Below are positions 21,171-32,664 of a stretch of DNA of 64,000 nucleotides, piece after piece. The notes under the pieces are model-generated. The model was not told the origin of the DNA, did not search any database, and worked only from the letters and a program-made list of their open reading frames with translations. Both the position numbers and the translations under genes were made by a program. Each line of letters opens with the position of its first letter. Positions within the stretch are counted from its first letter, which is position 1. The stretch comes from Maniola hyperantus (Eukaryota > Arthropoda > Insecta > Lepidoptera > Nymphalidae): contig NC_048546.1 in assembly GCF_902806685.2 (NCBI RefSeq), positions 5,952,001 through 6,016,000 of the forward strand. The letters are read 5' to 3'.

Positions 21171-21599
21171 TACTTATTCACCCAGTGTATTCGCATAGGG
21201 CCTTGGTAGTTGGTAGCAACTAGGTTCTTCACAAGTTGAAAATCAAACAAAAATACTGAACTATTTGAATTGTTATGTAGATTCATAAGAGCTACATATT
21301 GAGAGTTTTGAATCAGTGTAAACCAATAAGGGCTGAAAGCTTCTAAAATACCAGCTATAAGTATAATTATTATGTGCACTTATTAACTTTGATTGTAATA
21401 ATGTTCGGTCTCTCGACGGCGTACGATTTTGTTGTCACCTTTTTACAATCGAGTATGTCTTACTATCACTTCCGGGCCACCACGCACATCAAGAATATTG
21501 TACAATTTGCATGATGATTTGAGGCTTGGTCCAACCGATAGTTCTTCAAAATATGTACTTACCTATGCTTGTCACGCTGGCCATATAAGATCAAGTTTA

Positions 21600-21725
21600 A
21601 CGTCAAGTTTGCAACAGACTTGACGGCGTTCAGTAAACTTGACGGCGTAAGACTGTTCACTGGATGCCGCTTCAATTCTGCTGCAAACTTGACGGTAAAC
21701 TTTAATGGCCAGCGTCATGCAAACT
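21600..21725. repeat. CAAGTTTGCAACAGACTTGACGGC imperfect repeats
   Basis: ACTTGACGGCG recurs three times with inverted partners (CGTCAAGTTTGCA and TGCAAACTTGACGG), and GCTGGCCATATAAGAT/TTTAATGGCCAGCG lie at the flanks. This is probably another small inverted-repeat element. Confidence 0.45.
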
Positions 21726-22383
21726 GACATTTTCACATGATCAAGTCTTCGATTATAAGTATTCTCATGTTATGTGCTTCAAAACTCGTGCAAATTGAAC
21801 AATATCTTTGATGTGTAGCCTACGTTATATTATTATCTGTGAATCGTTGTTTCGATAAATTACTGTTAGTACTTAACTTCTAATATTAAACTTGAAGCTG
21901 AAACAGACAACGCCCGATGGATACGGGTCCAACGCCGCTCTTGTCTCCTAGAAGTTTTCAAAAGTAGTTACAGAACCCGCCATACCCCTTAGACTGCATT
22001 ATCACGCCTAGTGCATTCAAAATAAACTGGCATCTTTGTATTACATTCGACATGCCACGTAAACAATAGGGGTAATAAATCAAACACTCATAGAGCCCAT
22101 TCATTTTTAAAGGAGCCGTTTCAACCTTATATATTTTGTTGCAAACTAACCAGTGTTGATAGTTTTGAATTCACCCGCCACGACTTAATCCTATTGTTAT
22201 TGCTAATGATGGTCTCAAGTGGAAACACGACCGTTTATTTTAAATGCACTATCAGGGTGAGGTTGCAATCAAAGGCTAACTTGTAATGAATGACCGTTGA
22301 TCTACTCCTGCTGTCACGTCGGGCGTCGCGCTCTGAGTTTCACGTGTTTCGTATACCTACTTAGTCATAAATCAGTATATTCC

Positions 22384-22531
22384 GTACAAAATGAGTTCTC
22401 ACTCGCCATTTTAACTTTGTGTCAACTGTCATGTCAAAAGTACTCACCTTTAAAATAAGGACTAAAATCGTACTTTTGACATGACAGCTAACTCATAAAG
22501 TTATAATGGCGCGTGAAAACTCGTTTTGTAC
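22384..22531. mobile_element. MITE with GTACAAAACGAGTT-type ends, copy 1
   Basis: GTACAAAATGAGTTCTCACTC at the left and GAAAACTCGTTTTGTAC at the right are inverted. The inner arms CTGTCATGTCAAAAGTAC and GTACTTTTGACATGACAG also pair. Copy 2 is at 26229. Confidence 0.75.
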
Positions 22532-22574
22532 GCATTATACAAAGATTTTGAAGTATCTACTGATAACAAAACAA

Positions 22575-22668
22575 GTAGTCCAACCTGATGTTCATGGGCG
22601 ACGGTAATCACTTAACATCAGGTGATCCGCCTGCTCCTTTACTCGCGATCTCTATTTAAAAAAAAAAG
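22575..22668 (+). mobile_element. LINE 3'-end fragment with A tail
   Basis: GACGGTAATCACTTAACATCAGGTGATCCGCCTGCTC followed by a run of A is a 3' end shared by many lepidopteran retroelements. Only this terminal piece is present. Confidence 0.5.
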
Positions 22669-22964
22669 TTGCGACATGGCGGTTTACACAGGTCATAAAC
22701 AGTTTTTGTACAATGTGCCGTGTGTTCAATTGGACGCTTGCTATGCGCGCACTAAACAGTTTCTTGTAGGTACACGCCTACACGCGCGTTCGACTGACAT
22801 GCAGTTTCCATCGCGCGTTGTGTTTGTTGGCTTTACATTAGTGTAACTACCTATCTCATTCGTCGTGTTAATCTCACTGTGATTTCAATGTTTATTGTTT
22901 GTTGTAAATATTAAAAATGATAATATTGAGTTTTTAGACTTGGTTTTCATTTGAAGCCGTTTTA

Positions 22965-23065
22965 CACTTCCTTGCCTCGGAGAGCAGTTAAAAGCGTTGG
23001 TCCTGCGCCTGATCTCTCTCCGGTTGTGTAGGATTGGCGATTGCCGTCCCATTGGACTATGAGAG
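22965..23065 (+). repeat. Dispersed repeat fragment (GTTGGTCCTGCGCCTGATCT)
   Basis: I recognise this as a common lepidopteran interspersed sequence (GCGCCTGATCTCTCTCCGG, GGACTATGAGAGTGAG). Origin unknown. Confidence 0.35.
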
Positions 23066-23347
23066 TGAGGCAGTATATCTAGTATAACTATCTATCCATG
23101 GAGAGTAGTTATATAATTCCATACAAGTGACAGACAAAAAACTCAGTGGCTGTTAAGTGTTACCCATTAGTCACCAACCAACCACAAACACGAACCTATT
23201 GGACTAAGCCAGCGCGTTCCAGACGTTCGTTATTTTATAAAAGCTGAAAGTTTCTGCGTACCTATTGTCCACAACACTGGGAGAGAACAGCTCCATGAGA
23301 CTCGTTTGATCTCTGTCCCAACTCCCAGCTAGGACTATTATCTATTC

Positions 23348-23395
23348 TTAAGAGGTGATAGCCCAGTGGTTAAGACGTCATTATCTACTAGATGA
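23348..23395 (+). mobile_element. SINE head only (GTGATAGCCTAGTGG family)
   Basis: GAGGTGATAGCCCAGTGGTTAAGACGTC is the A-box-bearing start of the family seen whole at 51055-51297. It breaks off and a Helitron-like GATGATGCCCGTGACTT end follows immediately. Confidence 0.6.
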
Positions 23396-23447
23396 TGCCC
23401 GTGACTTAGATTTTAATGATACCTACCGTGGGAATTTTCCTAAAAAA

Positions 23448-23935
23448 AAAACCGGCCAAGTGTGAGTCAGATTTGCGCACAGACGCGACGGTTCCGTATC
23501 ACAGTCGTATTTTTTCGACATTTTGCACGATAAATCAAAAACTATTATGCATAAAAATAAATAAAAACCTTTTTTAGAAATACTAGTAAAGCCCTTTCAA
23601 ATGATACCCCACTTGGTATAGGTTTATATGTAACTTTGAAAATTGAAAATATTAATTTGTTCATGAAACTTGGTAGGTGGGTAGCTTATAGCACTAGTAA
23701 AGGAATAAATCCGAAAACCGTGAAATCTTGGTTACATCACAAAAAAAATTTAAAATTGTTATTTTTGTACAGTAGTACGGAAGCCTTCCAACTCGCTCTT
23801 GGCCGGTGTTTGCGAGATATATAAAGCCTATGTCCGTCCCCATAACGTTACCTAACTCTGTACCACATTTCTTCAGAATCGGTTGAACGGTTGAGCCGTG
23901 AAAAGGTAGCAGACAGACACACATTTTCGCATAAT
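23448..23935 (+). repeat. Dispersed GGTTCCGTA-type repeat, near complete
   Basis: From CCGGCCAAGTGTGAGTCAG it runs through TTTTTCGACATTTTGCACGA, AAGCCCTTTCAAATGATACC, a poly-A-interrupted body and CGCTCTTGGCCGG. A Helitron-like tail with CGGTTGAACGGTTGAGCCG follows. Confidence 0.6.
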
Positions 23936-24479
23936 ATAACTAAGTATGGATTATGACTTGTAAGTGATACCTAGCTCATAGCTGTACGTACCTAGGTAGG
24001 TATTATCCTAGATAATAATATAACGGTTGAACAAAATCTTTAATCTAAATTAAATTTTAAATTATTGCCATCCTTTCAATAAAATTCAATGCAAAAAAGA
24101 TGGCCTAGGTACAGAATTCAAATTATGTTTAGAGATTTGTAGTTTGTAGTCCTGAAAATGCCTTTATTTAGTTAACACTTGTTATACGCGCAATCATATT
24201 ATGTACCTAACTACCGTTGAGTCATAACCCCTTTAACGGTTTAAAAGGTCTCGGTAGTCAGGGAGAAAATTAAAGAAAGTCAGCTTACCATTTATTTATT
24301 GCAAAAATATATCTATATTTATTAAATATAATTTAACTTAGAGGTAAACATTTGTGTTTTAAACATTTACATATAAGTATATAACTTTTAAAACGATTTC
24401 AGTTTTGTGGTTTAAACTTTAAATACATTTTTAATACAGATTTTACTAAAGCATTTCTACATACTAATTAATTACTTAA

Positions 24480-24940
24480 TATAAAACATTTTACGAGCAC
24501 ATAAGAAATACCTAGGTAAGATAGGTATTGTACTTAAGTATATTGTAGATAGGTAGATATACTTACCTAAGTTATTTTTAAAATAGGTAGGTAGGTACGT
24601 ACATTTTAAAGAAAATAATTGGGCAGATAAAAAATAAAGTTAATCATAGCCTACTTATGTACCTATGTACCTACCTATTTTGTCTTTTTCCTATCTACCT
24701 AGTTAGTATATAGCTACATTTCCCTCTGTGATTTCTTGCCTACCTACCTAGGTTTAAGGTTACCTATTAAATCTAGGTACCTACTATTTAATTTATTAGG
24801 TACGTACACAGACCAGAGGTACAAGGTATTCATGCTTTGCACTGTTAAGGTAGTAAAATTTCGTTTTTATCAAATTATAGGAACTATTTTATGTGTATGT
24901 AATCTACTTTGGTAGTATCCATAACGATCTGATAAATAGG
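24480..24940. repeat. TAGG/CCTA-rich microsatellite-like tract
   Basis: Short runs of TAGGTAGGTA and TACCTACCTA are interspersed with AT-rich DNA. The same tetranucleotide recurs throughout the window, and densely again at 25190-25270. Confidence 0.6.
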
Positions 24941-24942
24941 TA

Positions 24943-25126
24943 CAGTACGCGGCCGAAAGTAATGTAGGTACATCAGCCTTTAGAATGATATTTCGGCTGC
25001 GTAGAGCGTTGTCTCTGTCACTCATACCTATATGACGTTTTGTCGGTCTCAACGACAGAAACAGTGCTCTACAAATCTGCTATCTCCTTCTAAAGGTCGA
25101 TGAACATTACTTTCTGCTGCGTACTG
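24943..25126. mobile_element. Long-arm inverted-repeat MITE, copy 2, TA-flanked
   Basis: The ends CAGTACGCGGC and GCTGCGTACTG are each flanked by TA. The arms run inward through AAAGTAATGT, CCTTTAGAA and GTAGAGCGTTGTCTCTG. This copy defines the true ends that are worn in the copy at 8405. Confidence 0.8.
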
Positions 25127-25675
25127 TACATTGTTTTTAACATTAGTATACTTAACACAGCCGTAGATATTTTAAGTCCTTGTCATAGCTAAAGTAGGTA
25201 AGTAGGTACTAACATAATTTATCATCTCGATAGGTAGATAGGTAGGTACCTAAATATCTAGGTAGGTACGTTAGAATTAGGCCCTTTGAATATTAGGTAA
25301 TTTTGAAGGATTGCATGATTCTAGGTCAACGCGAAGTACCCTGTAGGTTTTGATTCCCTTTTCTTGACAGACGCGACAGACAGACATCGAAGTGATCCTA
25401 TAAGAGATCCTTTTTCCTTTTAAGGTACCTACGGAACCCTAAAAAAGAGAGAGTAATGAAAAGTTCGTGAACTTTAGTATTTTAATCACAATACTATCCA
25501 TGTATACCTAATATTGGCATTATAATTCAGGTAGGAATAGGTACCTATCTACCTTAATTACCTATCTGGTATAATTATCCATTTATCCGGTATTAATCGA
25601 ATATCTTCGGCTAAAATTCATAATCAATCAATCTGTAATCTATCGATAAGTTACTTAGCGGTTATTTGTCAATAA

Positions 25676-25940
25676 AGCGGCCAAGTGTGAATCAGACTCG
25701 TGCACCGAGGGTTCCGTACTACAGAAAGTTGAAAATAGGTACTAATTATTTGTTCCTGACCACATTTTTTTTTTCTGATGTGACCACAAATTTACGGGTT
25801 TTTCCCCTGACGTGTGCAATAAGCACACCCACCTACCAAATTTCATTATTCTAGGTCAACGGGAAGTACTATAGGTTTCTTGACAGACAACAAAGTGATC
25901 CTATAAGGGTTCCTTTTTCCTTTTTGAGGTACGGAAAAAA
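25676..25940 (+). repeat. Dispersed GGTTCCGTA-type repeat
   Basis: GCGGCCAAGTGTGAATCAGACTCG and ACCGAGGGTTCCGTACTAC mark the start; GATCCTATAAGGGTTCC and GAGGTACGGAA mark the end. A partial copy of the second half lies just before, at 25320-25445. Confidence 0.6.
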
Positions 25941-26025
25941 ACAATCCAATTTTTGACAAATTACTACGCTTGTGGTTTAGGTTTAAATTCATAATGATAT
26001 AATTTATCGACAGATTACAGATCTA

Positions 26026-26175
26026 CCGCGATTACACCTGTAAGTTTTACTCGCGTAAGTAGCTTACATAATTAATTGACAACTGTTGACAACTTTACTA
26101 AGGTAAATGTAAATGTAAGTTAATCATGTACGGATACTTACGTGAGTAAAACTTAGGTACAGGTGTGTCCGCGGG
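26026..26175. mobile_element. MITE with CCGCGATTACACCTGTAAG ends, copy 1
   Basis: The arms CCGCGATTACACCTGTAAG and ACAGGTGTGTCCGCGG enclose GTAAGTAGCTTACATAATTA and its partner. Copies 2 and 3 are at 35215 and 39816. This copy has lost the outermost GG. Confidence 0.75.
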
Positions 26176-26228
26176 CATTGATTGAATAATAATTTTGGCC
26201 GTAAAGCAACGTTGTTTTTGTCAAAAAT

Positions 26229-26396
26229 TGTACCTATAACGCGTAAAACTTAACCTTTCAGAGGCCATTTTAACTTTATGAGTCAAATTTTATGTAAAAA
26301 TTACGATTTGAGTCCTTATTTTAAAGGTGCACCCGTACTTTTGACATGACAGTTGAACCATGGAGTTAAAATGGCGCGTGAGAAGTCAATTTGTAC
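26229..26396. mobile_element. MITE with GTACAAAACGAGTT-type ends, copy 2
   Basis: GAGGCCATTTTAACTTTATGAG and GAGTTAAAATGGCGCGTGAG are the arms. The core TAAAGGTGCACCCGTACTTT matches copy 1 at 22384. The left end is diverged. Confidence 0.65.
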
Positions 26397-26888
26397 AGAC
26401 TAGACCTATGGTATTTTTGGTGAATAACAACGTTGCTAAGTAATAATATAATGGACAGATCTCAATAGTTTAATTTATTAATTTCAGCCGTTAGCCTAGT
26501 CCGTTTAGACTGCGATACCTACTTACATAAATTGATTTTATTATTATTTATAAATTTCACCCGTTATTTAAACGATCTAAAAACTTTCCAAAATCTCCAT
26601 TTAACTTTTTGCTAATTTGTAAATAATTAACTCATGCAGTAATTTAATTTTAGTAGGTACAGTAATTTGTAAAATCCTAATTCAATCTAGTAATCTCCAC
26701 GGACAACCGAGTATATAATACTTATAACAATATCAACGACACTAAAAGAGAAATATTAATTGCAATCAATTATCTCAGTTGTCCCATAATAATAATATAA
26801 AACTTAACAATTTTTAATAATAAGTACCTAGTTAATATAAATAATTTTTAGCTAAATTGTATTAACTTTAGTACCTATAGGTATTCCT

Positions 26889-27043
26889 TACCTATAGTAC
26901 GTGGCAGGTCGAGATCAATTAATGGGGTATGAGGCGGGGGCGCCCCGCATACCCGCATGTCACCCGCGCTTGCCCGCACTGTGCAGGCGTGCGGGGCGGT
27001 CCCTCCCCGATTGCCATATCGACCTATCGCAGACTTATAGGTT
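26889..27043. mobile_element. GC-rich MITE, copy 2
   Basis: The ends ACCTATAGTACGTGGCAGG and CCTATCGCAGACTTATAGGT show that the family's inverted repeat begins ACCTATAGT. The centre GGGGTATGAGGCGGGGG is shared with copies 1 and 3. Confidence 0.75.
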
Positions 27044-27564
27044 AATTTCTTTTTAAATATTATGATCTCTACCTTTTACCTAGATTTGTAGTTTGTACCC
27101 ATCATTTGTAATATTTGTACCTAGTATGTTGTCGTTTGTACCTTAGTGAATTTTTGTATACACAAGTCTTAAATTAGTACCTATAATAGGTAATAATTTA
27201 CTATCACAGGTTCCTTCCTAGTTCTTACATAACAATAATTCAGTAATCTTTGATCATTAAAATAAGTAGGTCAATTTTCAAGAACATTAGGTACCTAGTT
27301 AACAGATACCTATCACTATGTTTATCACGGAGCTACAGTACCTACACCATAGATTAATTATTGGTCTCGCTCCGCTCTAACCTACACAGTTAATATCCAT
27401 TTGGTCAAAGAGCAAAGGCTTTTAGATACCTATTATATCCGTGATTTGAAGTTTGAACTGACAATATAAATATAACAATAATTTGCAAGGCCAACGGTTA
27501 GGAATCTAATTAATAAAATTAATAATAACTGTATGTGTGTTTCGATTTTTCAAACAGCCAATAT

Positions 27565-27570
27565 TTTATT
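27565..27570 (-). terminator. Polyadenylation signal AATAAA for the distal SLC22 exon
   Basis: TTTATT on the + strand, about 230 bp beyond the stop codon at 27799. This is the only canonical signal I saw in the flank between 27541 and 27798. Confidence 0.45.
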
Positions 27571-27798
27571 GTCTTCGGTTAGTAGATAGGTAGGTATAAT
27601 GTACCTACCTACCTATATCTGAACCTCCGAATGACATGAGCAAATTCATACCTACACCATTATTAATTTTTAAGGCAGTGTATAGCAAATAGCAATATAA
27701 TTAAATAATTATTTTAATTGGACGGACTTTTTGTCGTCGATTTGTTGTAGGTAAATATTGTTTAACATGAAGATATCATTTTTTTAAGAAATACTTTT

Positions 27799-29308
27799 TT
27801 ACGCTTTCTTATCAACATCATCTAAAGGAACCATTACCTCTGCTGCTTTATCGTGAGCAGTGTAAGCGTCAACATTTTCTGCTTTCCCCGTGCAACTATT
27901 GAAACAATTTTCACCTTTCCCAAAGTTTTCTCCATCCAGTAAAGATTGTGGCATTGTTTGATTCATAGTCTCTGGCAAGAAACAGCACAGAAAACCGGAG
28001 ACTAGAGCAACTAGTCCAAAAGTTGCAGCAGGAATTTTAGGATTAAAAGAATCGAGCAAAGTGATCACAGGTGTCAATGCTCCAGATAACCGAGCGCACA
28101 TTGAACCCAAACCTATTGCAGAGTTACGAACTACAGTAGGGAACAGTTCCGCAGAATAGTTATATACTATAGCAAATGAACCAGCTATAAATAATTTGCC
28201 TGCTATCACGACTACTGTTGATATAATAGTGCCGGTGGGAATAAAAGCGGCGATAATACATGCACTGCCGCCTACTATCATCATAGAACACATAAGCGCT
28301 CTACGCCCCCAAATATCAAGAAAATAAATAACTGCAGCATAACTTGGAAATTCTACCAAACCAAAAACAGCTGTTATAAGGTACGGGTTTCCTTCAAGCT
28401 TACCAGTACTGAGTGTAAGCCCATAATACACTAAAGAGTTAGCAAACCAACAGAAGCAAATATTTAACGTTTTATTTCTGAGATTGGGTGTCTTGAAGAG
28501 ATCCGAAATGCCTGCAGAAGGTTCGTTAGTTACTTTGGAGGATTCAATTTTACCCTTGGATACTAATTCTGCTCTATCCAATACTTCATCGGATCCATTG
28601 CACTTCAAACCTTTTTGAACAATGTCTACAGCCTCTTTAGGTCTTCCCTGAGCCCAAAGCCAGCGAGGTGATTCATCCATAATCCAAATATGTGGAATAA
28701 GAAGAAGACTATGCAATCCGTATACAACTTGAAGAATTTGTCGATTATCTATGATAGCTCCCCATCCTGCTACTAGCATTATGCCAAATGCAAAAGCACA
28801 TTGAAATGCGACCCCGCATGGTGTTCTTTTACTTGGCCCGACGATTTCCATAGTTAATACAAATGCTGGAATGTATGCACCAGCTGAACCAAAAATTGCA
28901 TAGAAAAACGATACAACCAAAAATGACCAATATTCTGGTATGAATGATACAAGAACACCCAATATTAACTGTAGTACACCCGACCAGCAGAATACCGTTT
29001 TGCGCCCAACTTTATCTGCTAAACCTCCTAAAAATACAGCCCCCGTAAAAACTCCTAACATGTAAACGGTTTGAGCTAATGCACCTCTCCATCTTTGGTC
29101 GCAGACAAGGCTCCATTCAATAGCACGAGAAGATGTTCTGTATCGTGAATCGAATACCCATTTCTCGCAGGTCACTGTTTCATTGAAATCATTGTACATC
29201 AAACAGTTCTCTAGATTACCGGCAGGATTTCGAGGTATAGCTGCAATTATTTCTGAGGAATTCCATGCGGCCACTGTTTCATTGGTGTCTACTCCATCAA
29301 TCCAGCAT
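27799..29308 (-). CDS. SLC22-type organic cation transporter, distal alternative 3' exon
   Basis: This exon encodes 502 residues after a split Arg codon (acceptor TTTTCAG, then ATGCTGG) and ends the protein. It begins CWIDGVDTNETV with a large extracellular loop rich in Cys and N-glycosylation sites. GGLADKVGRK (MFS motif A), MDESPRWLWAQGRP, YYGLTLSTGKLEGNPY, YSAELFPTVVRNSAIG and FLPETMNQTMPQS follow. These are the hallmarks of eukaryotic organic cation/carnitine transporters with 12 membrane spans; the exon would supply spans 2-12. Spliced to exons at 52097 and 39170 it gives about 554 residues. Odd points: the usual Arg before the fourth-span Gly motif (VVRFLYG in its sister) is Ser here (VVSFFYA), and one extra residue sits in GSAGAYIPAF. 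The substrate is unknown. Confidence 0.92.
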
Positions 29309-30056
29309 CTGAAAATTTAACATAATCGTCAATTATTTTGTTATTATGACTTGCTCTATATGTTATTAATAAAGTTACTACTTTAATTATTTCACTTTTT
29401 GAAGAAGGTAGGTAAGCCTAATTAGTGTTGACTTTATAAAAGCGTACAATTGTGATATTTACTTATTCTTAATTTTTATCTCTTCTTTGTTTTTCTTATC
29501 TATCTGGATGGACCACTTTAATATTTAGGTATTTATGTATAAAATAGTGTGGATATTATAATCATACAAGTTGGTACTGTTTATGCTATGAATTCTTAAA
29601 TTGATAAGTTTCATATTTTTAGTAAAAGAGTAAGACTTAAGTACCTACCTACCAGATAAGTTAAATGTTTAATCTTAAACTCTTTTATAGTTAGGTACTT
29701 AGGTATGTGAGTATTAATTATTACTCATAATTAAGTTTGTTACATATCTATAGATAAACGGATATTTTATTTATTGAACAAACATAATATTTAGTTTACT
29801 AAGATAGAAAGCTAAAAAGGTACAAAGAATAAAAAAAGCATTAAATTATTTAATGTTTATTAGTCCAAAAAAAATACAAAAAAGATTTGCGAACACTTAA
29901 GACGATTATAATGTAGGTGAAGCATACAATGTATTTTATTAAAAATCGGCAGTTTATTGCTTTTTTGAACCAGTTACATCGTTGATAAAAACAAAAGTTT
30001 ATTTTTCTTAAGAAAAAATATTATTTTCGCGTTTAAACTATCGTGAGTGATTTCTA
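29309..30056. other. AT-rich spacer between the two large SLC22 exons
   Basis: No sequence resembling the short TM1 exon (GDFGRYQ...) was found by eye on the - strand between 29309 and 32664. No other coding frame is supported. Confidence 0.5.
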
Positions 30057-30186
30057 TTATAAATACAGAAGAAACCAGCTGTACTCACGTGTTTTGTCGA
30101 CGTAACGTCGACTATTTTGGAATCCATCCGGGGTCCTTTTTCACAGTGAATACGTGAGTACAGCCTGATTCTTCTATATTTATAAT
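30057..30186. mobile_element. MITE with 36-bp inverted repeats and central GTCGACGT palindrome
   Basis: ATTATAAATACAGAAGAA...GCTGTACTCACGTG pairs with its reverse complement at the right. The interior contains TTGTCGACGTAACGTCGAC. The preceding GTTTAAACTATCGTGAGTGA (30034-30055) recurs at 31852, next to the start of a second partial copy. Confidence 0.7.
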
Positions 30187-30719
30187 TTAAATAAAAAAAA
30201 ATGTATATTAAATAAGGATTAATGCCAAGAAAAACTAATTTATAAGTTGTTTTACTAATTAAAACCAGATCCTACTACTACTTATATTACTGGCTTATTA
30301 TTATTTTCTTGCCTGTTAAAATATATAGGTACACACTACACATATTATGTTTTAAATGTTTATATAGGTATTCCCCAATAAGAGTTGACTAAAATTTTTG
30401 GTTTTGTCACTATAGACAATATTATTGTTTCAGTTTTTAACTTCCACAAACTAACGACTAGGTTTTAAAAGGCATTGAATTCCTCTTAAAATGATTTTAT
30501 ACCTAATTTAGGTATATACCTACCTACTTCTTATTTAACAATAGTCATTTCTATAAGGGTTTAAAATATAAGCAGGCACCTATGAGTTACCTAGTTAACT
30601 ATAGTTGTAATAAAACAGTCTTATCAAGCACGGTTACAATACGTAATATTGTTCCTGTAAACTTCACTCGTCCGATATTTTCGAATAAAACAACAATATC
30701 AGATAAATAATTTTAAACT

Positions 30720-30790
30720 ATATATATATATATAATATTTTTTTATATATACATATATATAATATTTGTGTATACATATGTACATATATA
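30720..30790. repeat. TA/ATAT microsatellite
   Basis: Alternating TATATATA tracts with ACATATATATA interruptions. Confidence 0.8.
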
Positions 30791-31850
30791 TATGCTTCAA
30801 AATGTCTGTAAATCATCAATTAATACCCTAAGTAGGATCAAATCGGATTTCTAGTTGCTTTTGTTTTGAAATTATTATGAACACAGTATTTTGTCATAAA
30901 ATCAACAGTTTGTTTTATACCTACTGCAATCAAAATAATTTCTGCTGTAATTATTGATTTTTATTTATTTAAAATAATATACTAGAGCAATGAGCAATCG
31001 TAATTATAGGTACCTACATAGACGTTTATTCCTGTGTACTTGCCTATGCTTTTGTTACTTATCGCTAAATAAAACTAACATCCAGTCTAATGTTTCAAAT
31101 GAAATTTGACTAGATACTTAAATCCTATAGACAAATTAAAAGAACAGGAAAAAGTGAGTTCAAGTTTTGAATTGCAATTTTATGTAAGTAGCTACCTACA
31201 TATTTACTTTTTCAGTCCTTTTAATAGCAATAAGTAAATTCAGTTGGTAGGTATCCACATACTGAATTCACATTTTAGCACCTGACGTGTTATTTATTCT
31301 ACTTTTCGAGTAAAATAACTAATTATGTCAAAGTTTAACTTATTGCATTAGCGCAGTTTTAAATCTAACTGAACTTAAAAATGTACAACCCTATCTAAAC
31401 ATTTTACGATAACATTCTGTTTTTATTATTTTAGTCATTTAATTAACTTGCTTAGGTGTTTGTAGATACGCAAATCTAGAAATATCTAAGTATATATTAA
31501 AATATACCTATAGGTACTTAGATAATTATATTTTATTAAATTCGTTAGCTAATGTCAATTATTGTCCTAGCACCATAACCATGTCCAAAACCATAATTTG
31601 GAAAATTATTTAATGTAGGTATTAGGTTATAGTACGGCAGTAGGTAAGTATTTCAATAAATTGTTTACTTACATATCTTCAATTGTCAATTACAATTGCA
31701 TTCAGATTATCCAATTTTACATTTTATGCTTAGGTACTAGCAATCATAACAAATAATTAAGCTACATATCTGTTTCTGTCGATAAATTACGTAACAACGT
31801 TGTTAATTGTCAAAAATACAAAATTTTGACAAATACCTAATGCATAATAT

Positions 31851-31890
31851 CGTTTAAACTATCGTGAGTGATTTCCATTATAAATACAGG
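31851..31890 (+). repeat. Partial second copy of the 30057 element's left side
   Basis: GTTTAAACTATCGTGAGTGA followed by TTTCCATTATAAATACAGGA matches 30034-30072 and then stops. Confidence 0.65.
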
Positions 31891-31924
31891 AAAAATTTGT
31901 AATTTGTCGCATCAAAACGTAGCG

Positions 31925-32205
31925 TACTTTAGCGCGCGCGTGTGTCACAGCAACGGTAGGGCGATTGTCTAAAACCTGCATCAATCATTATTACAATCTC
32001 AATTGTTCTGATTGGCTGAATTTGTGCGATTCTTGTTGCAACAATGCATTGTAGCCAATAGTGAGCGATCGTGAACCAATCAGAGGTGATTGCGATCGTG
32101 ACTTTGTAGCTGTCATTCTCCCACAATCGCGCAGCAGGTTATGTAACACACACATGAACAGTACAACAAAAAGCATCGCTATAGCGCGACGCTATTACTG
32201 TTGAT
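31925..32205. mobile_element. Imperfect inverted-repeat element
   Basis: GTGTGTCACAGCAACGGTAG with GGGCGATTGTC at the left faces CACAATCGCGCAGCAGG and GTAACACACAC at the right. Inside, TGATTGGCTGAATTTGTGCG is partly inverted by CGATCGTGAACCAATCAGA. The arms are diverged, so it is an old copy. Confidence 0.5.
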
Positions 32206-32664
32206 GCTAAGTTCGCGTTCTGTTTGACCATACCCTAAGAGCTGACAGCATAAGTAGGGTGTCCATAATAATTTGTTTCAAAGTAAATATCTTTCGTAAA
32301 CGATAACTGGTATTTTTCAGTAAAATGTAAAAATAAGAAATATGTATTCACTAAATTTAGTTTAAATAGTACCTACATAAATATTAAAATTTGGGCATGG
32401 CTAAAAAAATATTCTGTATCTATAAATACGGCTGTGCTTACTGTAAATAATACACTTTTGACAGGGTTGCTAATTGAGTAGGTAACTTATCATCAGATTA
32501 AATAGGTTGGTAGGTATTATATAGATAATATGCATCTGTTGGAGATGCAATTTAAGTAAGAGATAAGCAAACTTTAGTAGTGTCTAAAGTGTATGATAGT
32601 ATACTACTCTTAAAATTACTAGGTATCGTGTTAATTATTATGGCACTAATCATGGCACTTGTAT

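Noticed and set aside
24480..25300. Possible CRISPR-like or satellite array because of recurring TAGGTAGGTA
   Set aside because: Units are short, irregular and without unique spacers. It is ordinary lepidopteran microsatellite DNA.
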